64,000 nucleotides of DNA from Rodentibacter heidelbergensis (GTDB lineage Bacteria; Pseudomonadota; Gammaproteobacteria; Enterobacterales; Pasteurellaceae): positions 103,864 through 167,863 of the forward strand of contig NZ_MLHH01000014.1 of NCBI RefSeq assembly GCF_002000125.1, given 5' to 3'. Positions 28,617-38,094 of the stretch are shown here, in pieces (position 1 is the first letter of the stretch; the number at the start of each line of letters is the position of its first letter). The position numbers were made by a program, and so were the translations under genes. The notes below the pieces were generated by a model. The model saw only the letters and a list, made by a program, of their open reading frames with translations. It was not told where the DNA came from and made no database searches.

Positions 28617-29315
28617 TTAAAATTTCAAATAAAAGTCCTTGGTTAATTCAATAAATTCCTTGGTATAACGGTTTTCCTCATCGTAAATCACAATTTTATC
28701 ATGCACAAATGGCTGTGATTGTTTGGAGAAGGTGATGAGCATTCTTTGTGGCGATTTGCCGATTTTCGTGATGATCTCCGTTTGTTTGAGGCAATAAAGT
28801 GCGGTCAGTTTTTCGAGGTTTTTTGCCGCTTCATAGGGCAGAACAAAACTGATTTTTCCCTTTTCAGATAAACGTTCAGCCGCCCAGTTCAGCCAATCTA
28901 AATGACTTTGTTTGGTATAACGGGCGAGTGAGCGTTCTTCGTTTTTACATTCCACGCCTTGTTCAAAATAAGGCGGGTTAGCTACGATGAGATCAAAGGT
29001 TTCGGAGGTGGTATGCAAAAAATCTCGCACATCTGTTTGAATCAGATTAATACGTTCCAGCCAAGGGGAATGGGCAATATTCTCTCGTGCTTGTTGGGCG
29101 GCATTAGGGTCTAATTCCACCGCAGAAATGAAACAATCTGCTGAACTTCGTTGTGCGAGCATTAAAGCTAACAGACCGCTACCACAACCCATATCTAACA
29201 CCTTTTTAGCTTGCTCAACATCCGCCCAAGCGCCCAATAAAATGCTGTCTGTGCCCACTTTCATGGCACAATGTTGTTGATTAATATGGAATTGTTTAAA
29301 GGTGAAACGACTCAT
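28617..29315 (-). CDS. trmN6: tRNA1(Val) adenine-37 N6-methyltransferase TrmN6
   Basis: SAM-dependent methyltransferase (YfiC family) that modifies A37 of tRNA-Val with anticodon UAC, the tRNA encoded three times at 18426-18747. The 232-residue protein has the SAM motif VLDMGCGSGLLALML near residue 40, an acidic EVDPN-like strand (AVELDPNAAQQAREN) and the amino-methyltransferase motif NPPYFEQGV near residue 112. It is divergent from srmB. Confidence 0.93.
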   Translation of the reverse strand: MSRFTFKQFHINQQHCAMKVGTDSILLGAWADVEQAKKVLDMGCGSGLLALMLAQRSSADCFISAVELDPNAAQQARENIAHSPWLERINLIQTDVRDFLHTTSETFDLIVANPPYFEQGVECKNEERSLARYTKQSHLDWLNWAAERLSEKGKISFVLPYEAAKNLEKLTALYCLKQTEIITKIGKSPQRMLITFSKQSQPFVHDKIVIYDEENRYTKEFIELTKDFYLKF

Positions 29316-29414
29316 AAATATCTCTTAAATTGACCGCACTTTCCCGTTTATTTTTAGGCGTTTCGGGGCTTTTCAGGTATAATTCGCCCAATTTTAACAA
29401 AGAACCGTACAATA

Positions 29415-30737
29415 ATGAATTTTCCCCAATTTGAGCAATTCGATCTTTCCCCTGAGCTTCTTCAAGCCCTTGAAAAAAAAGGCTACTCACGCCCAACAGC
29501 AATCCAATTAAATGCGATACCGGCGGCAATGGAAGCCCGTGATGTGTTAGGTTCTGCCCCAACCGGAACAGGAAAAACCGCAGCATTTCTATTGCCTGCA
29601 TTGCAACATTTGCTTGATTATCCACGCCGTAAGCCGGGCCCACCGAGAATTTTGGTATTAACGCCCACCCGAGAATTAGCTATGCAGGTATCGCAACAGG
29701 CAGAAGAATTGGCGCAATTTACCCATTTAAAGATCGCCACTATTACCGGTGGTGTGGCGTATCAAAATCACGGCGAAGTATTTAACACCAATCAAGATTT
29801 GGTGGTGGCCACACCGGGGCGCTTATTACAGTATATTCAGGAAGAAAATTTTGATTGTCGTTCGGTGGAAATCCTCATTTTTGATGAAGCCGACAGAATG
29901 TTACAAATGGGATTTGGGCAAGATGCGGAAAAAATTGCAGCGGAAACCCGTTGGCGTAAACAAACCCTCTTGTTTTCTGCCACCCTTGAAGGCGAGTTGT
30001 TGGTAGATTTTGCCGAACGTTTACTTAATGACCCCGTAAAAGTGGACGCAGAACCCAGCCGCCGTGAGCGGAAGAAAATCAATCAGTGGTATTACCACGC
30101 TGACAGTTATGAACACAAAGTGAAATTATTAGCACGTTTTATCGAAATAGAAAATGTCCATCGTGGTGTGGTGTTCGTACGCCGCCGTGAAGCGGCACGA
30201 GAGCTGGCAGAAATTTTACGCAAGCGGGGAATTCGCTCCACCTATTTGGAGGGGGAAATGGCACAAACCCAGCGTAATCATGCCATTGATAAATTAAAAT
30301 CAGATGTGGTAACGGTGTTAGTGGCAACCGATGTGGCAGCGCGTGGTATTGACATTGATGATGTTAGCCATGTGATGAATTTCGATCTGCCATACAGTGC
30401 AGACACTTATCTACATCGTATTGGACGCACCGCTCGAGCAGGCAAAAAAGGGACGGCAGTTTCTTTTGTGGAAGCGCATGACTATAAATTACTCGGCAAA
30501 ATTAAGCGTTATACAGAAGAAATCCTAAAGGCGCGAATTTTGGAAGGCTTAGAACCCCGCACCAAACCACCGAAAGACGGCGAAATTAAATCGGTGACGA
30601 AAAAACAAAAAGCCCGCATTAAAACCAAACGCGAAGAAAAGAAAAAAGAAGCGGCAAAGAAAAAGGTGAAATTGCGACACAAGGATACGAAAAATATTGG
30701 AAAACGGAGAAAACCAAGCTCCCCGAAAGAAAATTAA
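29415..30737 (+). CDS. srmB: DEAD-box RNA helicase SrmB
   Basis: ATP-dependent RNA helicase that assists early 50S ribosome assembly. The 440-residue protein has Q motif GYSRPTAIQ near residue 25, motif I APTGTGKTAAF near residue 50, the DEAD box IFDEADRM near residue 155, SAT motif LFSATLEGE near residue 188 and HRIGRTARAGKKG near residue 322. The last 70 residues are very lysine/arginine-rich, typical of SrmB. It lies divergent from trmN6, as in Haemophilus and enteric genomes. Confidence 0.95.
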   Translation: MNFPQFEQFDLSPELLQALEKKGYSRPTAIQLNAIPAAMEARDVLGSAPTGTGKTAAFLLPALQHLLDYPRRKPGPPRILVLTPTRELAMQVSQQAEELAQFTHLKIATITGGVAYQNHGEVFNTNQDLVVATPGRLLQYIQEENFDCRSVEILIFDEADRMLQMGFGQDAEKIAAETRWRKQTLLFSATLEGELLVDFAERLLNDPVKVDAEPSRRERKKINQWYYHADSYEHKVKLLARFIEIENVHRGVVFVRRREAARELAEILRKRGIRSTYLEGEMAQTQRNHAIDKLKSDVVTVLVATDVAARGIDIDDVSHVMNFDLPYSADTYLHRIGRTARAGKKGTAVSFVEAHDYKLLGKIKRYTEEILKARILEGLEPRTKPPKDGEIKSVTKKQKARIKTKREEKKKEAAKKKVKLRHKDTKNIGKRRKPSSPKEN

Positions 30738-30741
30738 GAGC

Positions 30742-30795
30742 AAAAAGTGCGGTTAAATATTTCAGTAAATTTTGAGATAACCGCACTTTTTATTA
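30742..30795 (+). terminator. Inverted uptake-signal terminator after srmB
   Basis: Fourteen-base arms (30742-30755 and 30778-30791), each with a full uptake signal, a 22-base loop, then a T-rich tail. Confidence 0.8.
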
Positions 30796-30800
30796 TCTTA

Positions 30801-30843
30801 AATCCAGTTTAATTTACGATTTTGTCGTAGATTAAACTGGATT
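30801..30843. repeat. Palindrome 1 upstream of the DUF4143 ATPase
   Basis: Nineteen-base arms 30801-30819 and 30825-30843 with one G-U-compatible difference and a five-base loop, followed by TTTTTCTTT. The inner motif GTTTAAT-Y-TACGA recurs in the next palindrome. It may be a second terminator of srmB or an operator for the ATPase gene. Confidence 0.75.
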
Positions 30844-30869
30844 TTTCTTTACTTTTGATTAAAAAATGA

Positions 30870-30900
30870 GTTTAATCTACGATCATATCTTAGAATAAAC
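30870..30900. repeat. Palindrome 2 upstream of the DUF4143 ATPase
   Basis: GTTTAATCTACGA (30870-30882) and the inverted, 11-of-13 matching copy at 30888-30900. It ends 8 bases before the ATG of the ATPase, so a protein bound here, or the RNA hairpin, would interfere with its translation or transcription. Confidence 0.65.
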
Positions 30901-30908
30901 TTAATTTT

Positions 30909-32132
30909 ATGTCTTTTTATATTCGTCAAATGCAATCTTTATTGCAAAGTTTAATGAAGCAGTTTCCTGCAGTTTTAGTTACCGGCCCAAGACAGGTAGG
31001 AAAATCTACTCTTTTACAACATATTGGCAAAGATTATCACTATGTGAGTTTTGATGATCCCATATTGCTTTCTATGGCAAGAAATGATCCTACTTTGTTT
31101 ATGTTAAATCACAAAGGAAAACTGATTTTGGATGAGGTGCAATATGCGCCAGCGCTTTTTTCAAGTCTTAAATTAGCGATTGATACACAAAAAACAAACG
31201 GGTTATTTTTGTTGTCGGGATCGCAAGCTTTCCAGTTAATGCAAAATGTCACAGAAACCTTAGCGGGCCGGATTGCTGTGCTGAAACTGCAAGGTTTTTC
31301 TCTACGGGAAATTCAGCAGGTGGATTTTTATCCTCCCTTTATTCCTCATTTAGATTATCTTAACGAACGAGAAAAGTATTCAAAACCCATTGAAAATATT
31401 TGGAAAATCATCCATCAGGGCTATATGCCACGTCTTTATGAACAGGAAACGAACTGGGATATTTATTATGCATCCTATGTATCTACTTACATTGAACGGG
31501 ATGTTCGTAGCTTAACTCATATCAATAACCTCAGTGATTTCACTCGTTTTATGGTCGCTATTGCTGCTCGAAGTGGAGAATTGCTCAATTATAGCAATGT
31601 AGCACAAGAAGTTGGTGTATCCCTTGATACGATTAAACGTTGGACAGCGATTCTTGAAACCTCGGGGATCATTTATTTGCTTAAACCCTACAGCAATAAT
31701 CATCTTAAACGAGTGGTAAAAACGCCTAAAGTTTATATGCTTGATACAGGATTGATGGCGTGGCTCACAAAATGGCTTACACCTGAAACGATTTCTCAAG
31801 GAGCAAAAAGAGGTCAATTTTTTGAAACCTTCGTTATGAGTGAAGTGATCAAATCTTTTTATAACAATGGCCTTGAGCCACCGATTTACTTTTATCGGGA
31901 TACTAACCAAAAAGAAATTGATCTCTTGATAGAATATGATCGCACACTTTATCCAGTGGAAATAAAAACTTCTGCATCGCCAGATAAAAAAATGGCAAAA
32001 TCTTTTGGTTTTTTGAAAGAAAACTTACCAAGTGAGGAAATTCAGGTTGGTAATGGGGTGATTATCAATTTATATCCACAAAAATTATGGTTATCTGGAG
32101 ATTTAGTGGCATTGCCTGTGTGGGAATTGTAA
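30909..32132 (+). CDS. AAA ATPase with DUF4143 domain
   Basis: Protein of 407 residues with an N-terminal P-loop ATPase and a C-terminal DUF4143 region. Walker A is GPRQVGKSTLLQH near residue 25 and Walker B KLILDEVQYAPALF near residue 73, followed by a sensor-like LLSGSQAFQLM. A winged-helix stretch (SNVAQEVGVSLDTIKRW near residue 225) and a nuclease-like core with KEIDLLIEYDRTLYPVEIKT near residue 335 complete it. The last has the spacing of a PD-(D/E)xK fold. This family is widespread, often in accessory DNA, and its biological role is not settled. The gene stands alone behind two related palindromes and ends in a strong terminator, which suggests an inserted unit. Confidence 0.85.
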   Translation: MSFYIRQMQSLLQSLMKQFPAVLVTGPRQVGKSTLLQHIGKDYHYVSFDDPILLSMARNDPTLFMLNHKGKLILDEVQYAPALFSSLKLAIDTQKTNGLFLLSGSQAFQLMQNVTETLAGRIAVLKLQGFSLREIQQVDFYPPFIPHLDYLNEREKYSKPIENIWKIIHQGYMPRLYEQETNWDIYYASYVSTYIERDVRSLTHINNLSDFTRFMVAIAARSGELLNYSNVAQEVGVSLDTIKRWTAILETSGIIYLLKPYSNNHLKRVVKTPKVYMLDTGLMAWLTKWLTPETISQGAKRGQFFETFVMSEVIKSFYNNGLEPPIYFYRDTNQKEIDLLIEYDRTLYPVEIKTSASPDKKMAKSFGFLKENLPSEEIQVGNGVIINLYPQKLWLSGDLVALPVWEL

Positions 32133-32216
32133 ATATAGTATGTTAATAATTGATGGCTAAAATCGAATAAGGTGAACTTATCATTCGACACCGGCTAAAA
32201 ATGAACTCAATCAATA

Positions 32217-32258
32217 AAAAACCTGCTTTGAATGTGATTTCAAAAGCAGGTTTTTTTA
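32217..32258 (+). terminator. Terminator after the DUF4143 ATPase
   Basis: Stem AACCTGCTTTGAA with its complement (one bulge) followed by a T-run at 32251-32257. Confidence 0.88.
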
Positions 32259-32296
32259 TAGATAATGGCTCTAGCGGTATCAATTAGTGATGCTTA

Positions 32297-32623
32297 CTAT
32301 GCCTTTTTCAAAAACTCGGATTTCAACATAATCTTGCCACAATCCACGTTGTGATCGCCTTTGGCTAAACGGATGTTTTTGAATTTTGTGCCTTTTTTCA
32401 ACACTTCTGATGAGCCTTTTAATTTGAGATCTTTAATTAAAAGCACATCATCACCGTCAGAAAGCAAGTTGCCATTGCTGTCTTTCACAATAAGTTGATC
32501 ATCATCGACTTCCACTGTTTCTGTGCCGTTCCATTCATAGCCGCAGTCCGGGCAAACGAAATTGACTGAATCATGATAAACATATTCACCTTGGCATTTT
32601 GGGCAAGTCGGCATGTGTTCCAT
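32297..32623 (-). CDS. yjdM: YjdM/PhnA-family zinc-ribbon protein
   Basis: Small protein of 108 residues. Its N-terminal zinc ribbon has two Cys pairs ([12 protein letters not shown] and CPDCGYEW, residues 7-30) and is followed by an SH3-like PhnA_C domain ([17 protein letters not shown]). The family was named for a locus near the phosphonate genes but is not a proven phosphonate enzyme, and no phosphonate genes occur here. It has its own promoter at 32662-32690. Confidence 0.9.
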   Translation of the reverse strand: MEHMPTCPKCQGEYVYHDSVNFVCPDCGYEWNGTETVEVDDDQLIVKDSNGNLLSDGDDVLLIKDLKLKGSSEVLKKGTKFKNIRLAKGDHNVDCGKIMLKSEFLKKA

Positions 32624-32661
32624 TGGGTTTTCCTTTTTTATTCAATAATAAATGGCGTGCG

Positions 32662-32690
32662 AGTATAGCAAAAAACGGGCTATTCACCAA
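32662..32690 (-). promoter_or_regulatory. Promoter of yjdM
   Basis: On the minus strand TTGGTG, 17-base spacer, TATACT. An uptake signal touches the -35 element. Confidence 0.7.
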
Positions 32691-32733
32691 AAGTGCGGTC
32701 ATTTTTGAATGATTTTTTAGGGCAAATAAACGC

Positions 32734-32919
32734 CTATTTGTTATTTTTTGAATTTTTTGCAAATGCCTTCATTAATTGGCTTAGTTCATCACAATTTTGT
32801 CTAAAATGACGGCAATGGGAGCAGGTCATTAAATGAAGACGTAAACCGATCTTTTCTTGTAAATTGAGCGGACGTTCATGAGAATCGGATATGATTTTTG
32901 TCGCTTGACGGCAACGCAT
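32734..32919 (-). CDS. Small zinc-finger anti-sigma factor (zf-HC2)
   Basis: 61-residue soluble protein with the zinc-binding anti-sigma pattern His-x3-Cys-x2-Cys (HLMTCSHC, residues 29-36) plus an upstream Cys at position 3. It has no membrane segment, so it would act in the cytoplasm and may sense redox state by releasing zinc when its cysteines are oxidised. It starts 9 bases after the sigma-factor gene behind a good AAGGAG site, the usual order for a sigma/anti-sigma pair. The small size and the motif make this assignment fairly safe; the signal sensed is inference. Confidence 0.82.
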   Translation of the reverse strand: MRCRQATKIISDSHERPLNLQEKIGLRLHLMTCSHCRHFRQNCDELSQLMKAFAKNSKNNK

Positions 32920-32928
32920 AGCGGCTCC

Positions 32929-33477
32929 TTATAATTTTCGGGAAAGACAATGTTGTAGTTGTAAACGGGCACGATAAAGGGTGGTATGTAAATTGGATGT
33001 GGTTAACTGCATTTCTTGACAAATCTCATCGGATGATAAGTCTAAGAATTCACGCATCATAAAAATTCGGGCTTGCTGAGCGGGTAGGCAAGTGAGACAG
33101 GTTTCAAAAATCAACCAAAATTCTTCGGCATACACTTTTTCTTCATTATCCTTTAAACAGTTGGGGGTATAAGCTAAGTTCCAATGGCCGGCTTCATCAA
33201 AGAAGGTATTGGGTGCCTCTTCCTCTTCTATTTCACTTTCTAACACCAATCGTCCTTTCTGGCGGAAATAATCAATAATTTTATTTTTCAGAATAGCAAA
33301 CATCCAGGTTTTAAATGCCGCCTCCCGTTTAAAATGAGTGATATTTTTAAATGCACTTAAAAAGGCTTCTTGCACAAGATCTTCAGCGAGTTCATGGTGG
33401 TGTAATTGTAATTTTGCAAATTTCAGCATCTGCTGCCGAATGGCATACAATTCCTTTTCAGAAATTTGATTAGGCAT
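32929..33477 (-). CDS. ECF-type RNA polymerase sigma factor
   Basis: Sigma-70-family alternative factor of 182 residues. Region 2 spans about residues 15-80 (ELAEDLVQEAFLSAFKNI, FKTWMFAILKNKIIDYFR). Region 4 spans about 128-182 (LPAQQARIFMMREFLDLS, a helix-turn-helix). The linker holds a FFDEAGHWN segment seen in the proteobacterial group that pairs with short zinc anti-sigma factors. Haemophilus influenzae has a comparable factor linked in the literature to hypochlorite stress (RpoE2). It is co-transcribed with the anti-sigma gene and divergent from the methionine-rich protein at 33589. Confidence 0.88.
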   Translation of the reverse strand: MPNQISEKELYAIRQQMLKFAKLQLHHHELAEDLVQEAFLSAFKNITHFKREAAFKTWMFAILKNKIIDYFRQKGRLVLESEIEEEEAPNTFFDEAGHWNLAYTPNCLKDNEEKVYAEEFWLIFETCLTCLPAQQARIFMMREFLDLSSDEICQEMQLTTSNLHTTLYRARLQLQHCLSRKL

Positions 33478-33497
33478 TGTTATTCCTTTAAAAAATT

Positions 33498-33523
33498 TGT
33501 AAGAAATGAAAAATTTCCTCGTC
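33498..33523 (+). promoter_or_regulatory. ECF-type promoter of the methionine-rich protein gene
   Basis: TGTAAG, exactly 16 bases, CGTC (followed by TAA). The -10 CGTC and a -35 of the TGTAAC/TGAAAC kind are the pattern of ECF sigma promoters and are unlike sigma-70 elements. It lies 66 bases before the ATG at 33589 and just outside the sigma-factor gene, so the adjacent sigma factor probably uses it. Confidence 0.6.
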
Positions 33524-33588
33524 TAACATCAATGAATGAATTAACTTCGTTCGAAAAATAATGTATCACTTATAAGAGGAAACTAAAA

Positions 33589-33873
33589 ATGAAAAATATT
33601 ACCTTAAAAAGCGCATTTATCAGTATGGCGGTATTATTGGGAAGTAGTGCTTATGCCTCATCAATGTCAGCAGATTGCTCAAAAGATAAAATGGGTTGTG
33701 AAAAAGAGATGTCAATGAAATCCGACAGCATGATGAAAGAGGAGATGAAAATGAAGTCTGACAGCATGATGAAAGATGAGATGAAAATGAAGTCTGACAG
33801 CATGATGAAAGAGGACATGAAAATGAAATCTGACAGTATGATGAAAGAAGAAATGAAAAAAGAGAAAATGTAA
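33589..33873 (+). CDS. Secreted methionine-rich repeat protein (MxKDx/MrpX-like)
   Basis: 94-residue protein with a Sec signal peptide (residues 1-23, cut after SSAYA) and a mature part of 71 residues, of which 20 are methionine. Four tandem copies of a 12-residue unit MKSDSMMK[ED][ED]MK fill residues 43-90. Two Cys (30 and 37) lie before the repeats. It matches the family of methionine- and lysine-rich repeat proteins found beside ECF sigma factors. The related MrpX of Azospira is described as a periplasmic methionine sink for hypochlorite, recycled by a methionine sulfoxide reductase. Binding of Cu(I) by the MxxM/MM groups is an alternative. A good GAGG site precedes the ATG. Confidence 0.8.
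   Translation: MKNITLKSAFISMAVLLGSSAYASSMSADCSKDKMGCEKEMSMKSDSMMKEEMKMKSDSMMKDEMKMKSDSMMKEDMKMKSDSMMKEEMKKEKM
33715..33858 (+). repeat. Four 36-bp tandem repeats in the methionine-rich gene
   Basis: Each unit encodes MKSDSMMK plus four residues. The units differ only at a few bases, so copy number could change by slippage in steps of 12 residues without breaking the frame. Confidence 0.9.
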
Positions 33874-33882
33874 TATGAAAAG

Positions 33883-33907
33883 AGCGGTCAAAATTGACCG
33901 CTTTTTT
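33883..33907. terminator. Terminator between methionine-rich gene and prfC
   Basis: AGCGGTCAA and its complement around a very short loop, followed by TTTTT. The plus-strand T-run overlaps the prfC stop codon. It is a shortened relative of the uptake-signal pair. Confidence 0.75.
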
Positions 33908-35486
33908 AGTGTTCACGGGTTTTGAAAAACGCTACGTCAGGATAACGTTCTTGAGCTAAATTTAAATTCACCATAGTTGGGGCGATATAAGTGAGATTAT
34001 CACCGCCGTCTAAGGCTAAATTTTGCTCGTTTTTACGTTTAAATTCTTCAAATTTTTTGCCATCGCTACATTCAACCCAACGTGCAGTTGCCACGTTCAC
34101 ATTTTCGTAAATGGCTTCTACATTGTATTCTGTTTTCAGGCGGGAAACGACCACATCAAATTGCAATACGCCCACCGCACCTACGATTAAATCATTATTG
34201 ATAAGTGGACGGAACACCTGCACAGCACCTTCTTCGGAAAGTTGCACTAACCCTTTTAATAGCTGCTTTTGTTTGAGGGGATCTTTCAGGCGAATTCGGC
34301 GGAAAAGTTCAGGCGCAAAGTTTGGAATACCCGTAAATTTTAGATTTTCGCCTTGGGTGAAGGTATCGCCAATTTGGATTGTGCCATGGTTATGCAAACC
34401 GATAATATCGCCGGCATAGGCTTCTTCTGCATGTGAGCGATCGCCTGCCATAAAGGTTAAGGCATCGGAGATCACTACATCTTTACCGATACGAACGTGC
34501 TTTAATTTCATTCCTTTTTCATATTTGCCGGATACCACACGCATAAAGGCGACACGGTCTCGGTGTTTTGGATCCATATTGGCTTGGATTTTGAACACAA
34601 AACCGGTAAATTTTTCTTCTGAGCTTTCCACCGTGCGGGTATCTGCTTGGCGAGCCTGTGGTTTAGGCGCCCATTCTGTTAAACCGTCAAGGAAGTGATC
34701 CACACCGAAATTGCCCAGTGCTGTTCCAAAAAAGACAGGGGTTAACTCACCTTTGATAAAGGCATCATATTCAAACTCATTGCTTGCCCCTTGCACTAAT
34801 TCCAGTTCATCTCGTAATTGTTGAGCTAAATCATCGCCGACTGCCGCATCCAGTTCTGGATTATTCAAGCCTTTTACAATACGCACTTCTTGAATGGTTG
34901 AACCTTGCCCTGATTGATATAAATAGGTTTCGTCTTTGCTGAGATGATAAACACCTTTAAACAATTTACCGCAGCCGATTGGCCAAGTGATAGGCGCACA
35001 ACGAATTTGCAGCACATTTTCCACCTCGTCCAATAATTCCATGGGGTCACGAATATCACGGTCCAGTTTATTCATAAAGGTGATAATCGGCGTATCACGC
35101 AGGCGGGTGACTTCCATTAATTTAATTGTCCGTTCCTCAACCCCTTTGGCTGCGTCAATCACCATCAGGCAGCTGTCCACTGCCGTTAAGGTGCGGTAGG
35201 TATCTTCAGAGAAATCCTCGTGTCCTGGGGTGTCGAGTAAGTTTACCAAGCAGTCATTATAAGGAAATTGCATCACAGAGGTAGTAATTGAAATACCCCG
35301 TTGCTTTTCCATTTCCATCCAGTCGGATTTGGCGTGTGCTGTCGCGCCTTTGCCTTTTACAGAACCGGCGGTTTGAATGGCATTACCATATAAAAGCACT
35401 TTTTCGGTAATCGTGGTTTTACCCGCATCGGGGTGGGAAATAATCGCAAATGTTCTGCGTTTATTCACTTCTTGAGGATAAGTCAT
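33906..35486 (-). CDS. prfC: Peptide chain release factor 3
   Basis: Translational GTPase that removes RF1/RF2 from the ribosome after termination. The 526-residue protein has G1 [13 protein letters not shown] near residue 18, the effector-loop region with [12 protein letters not shown] near residue 68, G3 DTPGHEDF near residue 88 and G4 NKLD near residue 142, followed by domains II and III. The frame runs 20 codons further upstream; the ATG at 35486 is chosen because it gives the conserved start ([18 protein letters not shown]) and follows an AAGAGAAG site. Confidence 0.96.
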   Translation of the reverse strand: MTYPQEVNKRRTFAIISHPDAGKTTITEKVLLYGNAIQTAGSVKGKGATAHAKSDWMEMEKQRGISITTSVMQFPYNDCLVNLLDTPGHEDFSEDTYRTLTAVDSCLMVIDAAKGVEERTIKLMEVTRLRDTPIITFMNKLDRDIRDPMELLDEVENVLQIRCAPITWPIGCGKLFKGVYHLSKDETYLYQSGQGSTIQEVRIVKGLNNPELDAAVGDDLAQQLRDELELVQGASNEFEYDAFIKGELTPVFFGTALGNFGVDHFLDGLTEWAPKPQARQADTRTVESSEEKFTGFVFKIQANMDPKHRDRVAFMRVVSGKYEKGMKLKHVRIGKDVVISDALTFMAGDRSHAEEAYAGDIIGLHNHGTIQIGDTFTQGENLKFTGIPNFAPELFRRIRLKDPLKQKQLLKGLVQLSEEGAVQVFRPLINNDLIVGAVGVLQFDVVVSRLKTEYNVEAIYENVNVATARWVECSDGKKFEEFKRKNEQNLALDGGDNLTYIAPTMVNLNLAQERYPDVAFFKTREH

Positions 35487-35589
35487 GATCTTCTCTTGTT
35501 GGTAAAAAATGTCCGCTATTCTCGCTGATTTTGGCATTTTGCTCAAATTAAATTGGCAAATTCAGCGAATTTCATTATTTTTTCAAAAA

Positions 35590-35605
35590 TAGCAAACGTT
35601 TGCTT
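35590..35605. promoter_or_regulatory. PurR operator upstream of purC
   Basis: AGCAAACGTTTGCT is a perfect palindrome identical to the core of the PurR consensus (GCAAACGTTTGC). A -10-like TACAAT lies 12 bases downstream at 35617, so repressor would cover the promoter. Confidence 0.9.
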
Positions 35606-35661
35606 AAAAAGTGAGGTACAATGTGCGCCGATTTTTTTATCGCAATAAAAAGGTGCAAACC

Positions 35662-36528
35662 ATGACACAACAAATTCTCAGTCTGAAAAAAATCTACTCC
35701 GGCAAAGTACGTGATCTTTATGAAATTGATGATAAGCGAATGTTGATGGTCGCCACAGATCGTCTTTCCGCCTTTGATGTGATTTTAGATGATCCCATTC
35801 CACGAAAAGGTGAAATCCTGACACAAATTTCAAACTTTTGGTTTAACAAATTAGCACACATTATGCCCAATCATTTCACAGGCGATTCCGTTTATGATGT
35901 GTTGCCAAAGGAAGAAGCCGATTTTGTGAAGGACAGAGCGGTGGTTTGCAAGCGTTTGAATCCGATTAAAATCGAATCCATCGTGCGTGGTTATTTAACC
36001 GGAAGCGGGTTAAAGGATTACCAACAAACCGGTACGATTTGCGGTTTGAAATTGCCGGAAGGATTGGTGGAAGCAAGCAAATTGCCCAAACCTATTTTTA
36101 CCCCTTCAAGCAAAGAAGAAGTGGGAAACCACGATATCAATATTAGCTATGAAGAATGTGAAAAATTAATTGGCGTAGATTTGGCCGCACAAGTGAAAGA
36201 AAAGGCCATTGCACTTTATACCGCCGCAGCGGAGTATGCGCTCACTAAAGGCATTATTATTTGTGATACGAAGTTTGAATTCGGTTTAGACGAAAACGGC
36301 ACGCTAACGTTAATGGATGAAGTGCTTACGCCGGATTCCAGCCGTTTTTGGTCCGTTGAAACTTATCAAGAAGGAACAAATCCCCCTTCTTTTGATAAGC
36401 AATTTGTGCGTGACTGGTTAGAAAACAGTGGTTGGAACAAACAACCCCCTGCACCGAAAGTCCCTGCCGATGTGATTGAAAAAACGGTTGCGAAATACCA
36501 AGAAGCCTTGGATCTGTTGACACAATAA
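35662..36528 (+). CDS. purC: SAICAR synthetase PurC
   Basis: ATP-dependent condensation of carboxyaminoimidazole ribonucleotide with aspartate in purine synthesis. The 288-residue protein shows YSGKVRDLYEIDD near residue 12, RLSAFDVILDDPIPRKG near residue 36, IVRGYLTGSG near residue 112 and the C-terminal LTPDSSRFW near residue 225. The ATG after AAGGTG is chosen over an upstream in-frame ATG at 35611, which lies within the promoter region. A PurR operator precedes it and a terminator follows. Confidence 0.96.
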   Translation: MTQQILSLKKIYSGKVRDLYEIDDKRMLMVATDRLSAFDVILDDPIPRKGEILTQISNFWFNKLAHIMPNHFTGDSVYDVLPKEEADFVKDRAVVCKRLNPIKIESIVRGYLTGSGLKDYQQTGTICGLKLPEGLVEASKLPKPIFTPSSKEEVGNHDINISYEECEKLIGVDLAAQVKEKAIALYTAAAEYALTKGIIICDTKFEFGLDENGTLTLMDEVLTPDSSRFWSVETYQEGTNPPSFDKQFVRDWLENSGWNKQPPAPKVPADVIEKTVAKYQEALDLLTQ

Positions 36529-36534
36529 TGCGAG

Positions 36535-36566
36535 AAATCCCTGCTCGAGAAAGCAGGGATTTTTAT
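36535..36566 (+). terminator. Terminator after purC
   Basis: Eleven-base stem AAATCCCTGCT with its complement (36535-36545 and 36552-36562), followed by T. Confidence 0.9.
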
Positions 36567-36642
36567 GATGCAAAGGGATGAGAAAAATACATCGTTAAAT
36601 TCGGAAAGCACTGGACAAATGAAAAAAGTGCGGTTATATTTT

Positions 36643-36681
36643 TGCGAGTTTTTATTCATTTAAAATGATTAAATATTCAAA
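36643..36681. promoter_or_regulatory. Two tandem ARG boxes upstream of argG
   Basis: Two 18-base ArgR-type boxes at 36643-36660 and 36664-36681. The right halves are both perfect ATTCA; the left halves are CGAGT (3/5) and TGATT (4/5). They are 21 bp apart, the spacing on which an ArgR hexamer binds in enteric arginine promoters. Confidence 0.7.
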
Positions 36682-36685
36682 ATAA

Positions 36686-38038
<1,353 letters not shown>

Positions 38039-38052
38039 TCATGAGTTGATAG

Positions 38053-38084
38053 AAATAACCGCACCAAAGTGCGGTTATTTTTTT
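38053..38084. terminator. Terminator after argG (uptake-signal type)
   Basis: Twelve-base stem AAATAACCGCAC with its complement around CAAA, then a T-run. It contains one complete uptake signal and lies between the convergent argG and yggS. Confidence 0.9.
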
Positions 38085-38094
38085 GGAAGTTTTT

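Noticed and set aside
33620..33916. 98-codon frame antisense to the methionine-rich gene
   Set aside because: Its repeats merely mirror the plus-strand tandem repeats. The plus frame has a signal peptide, ribosome site and promoter.
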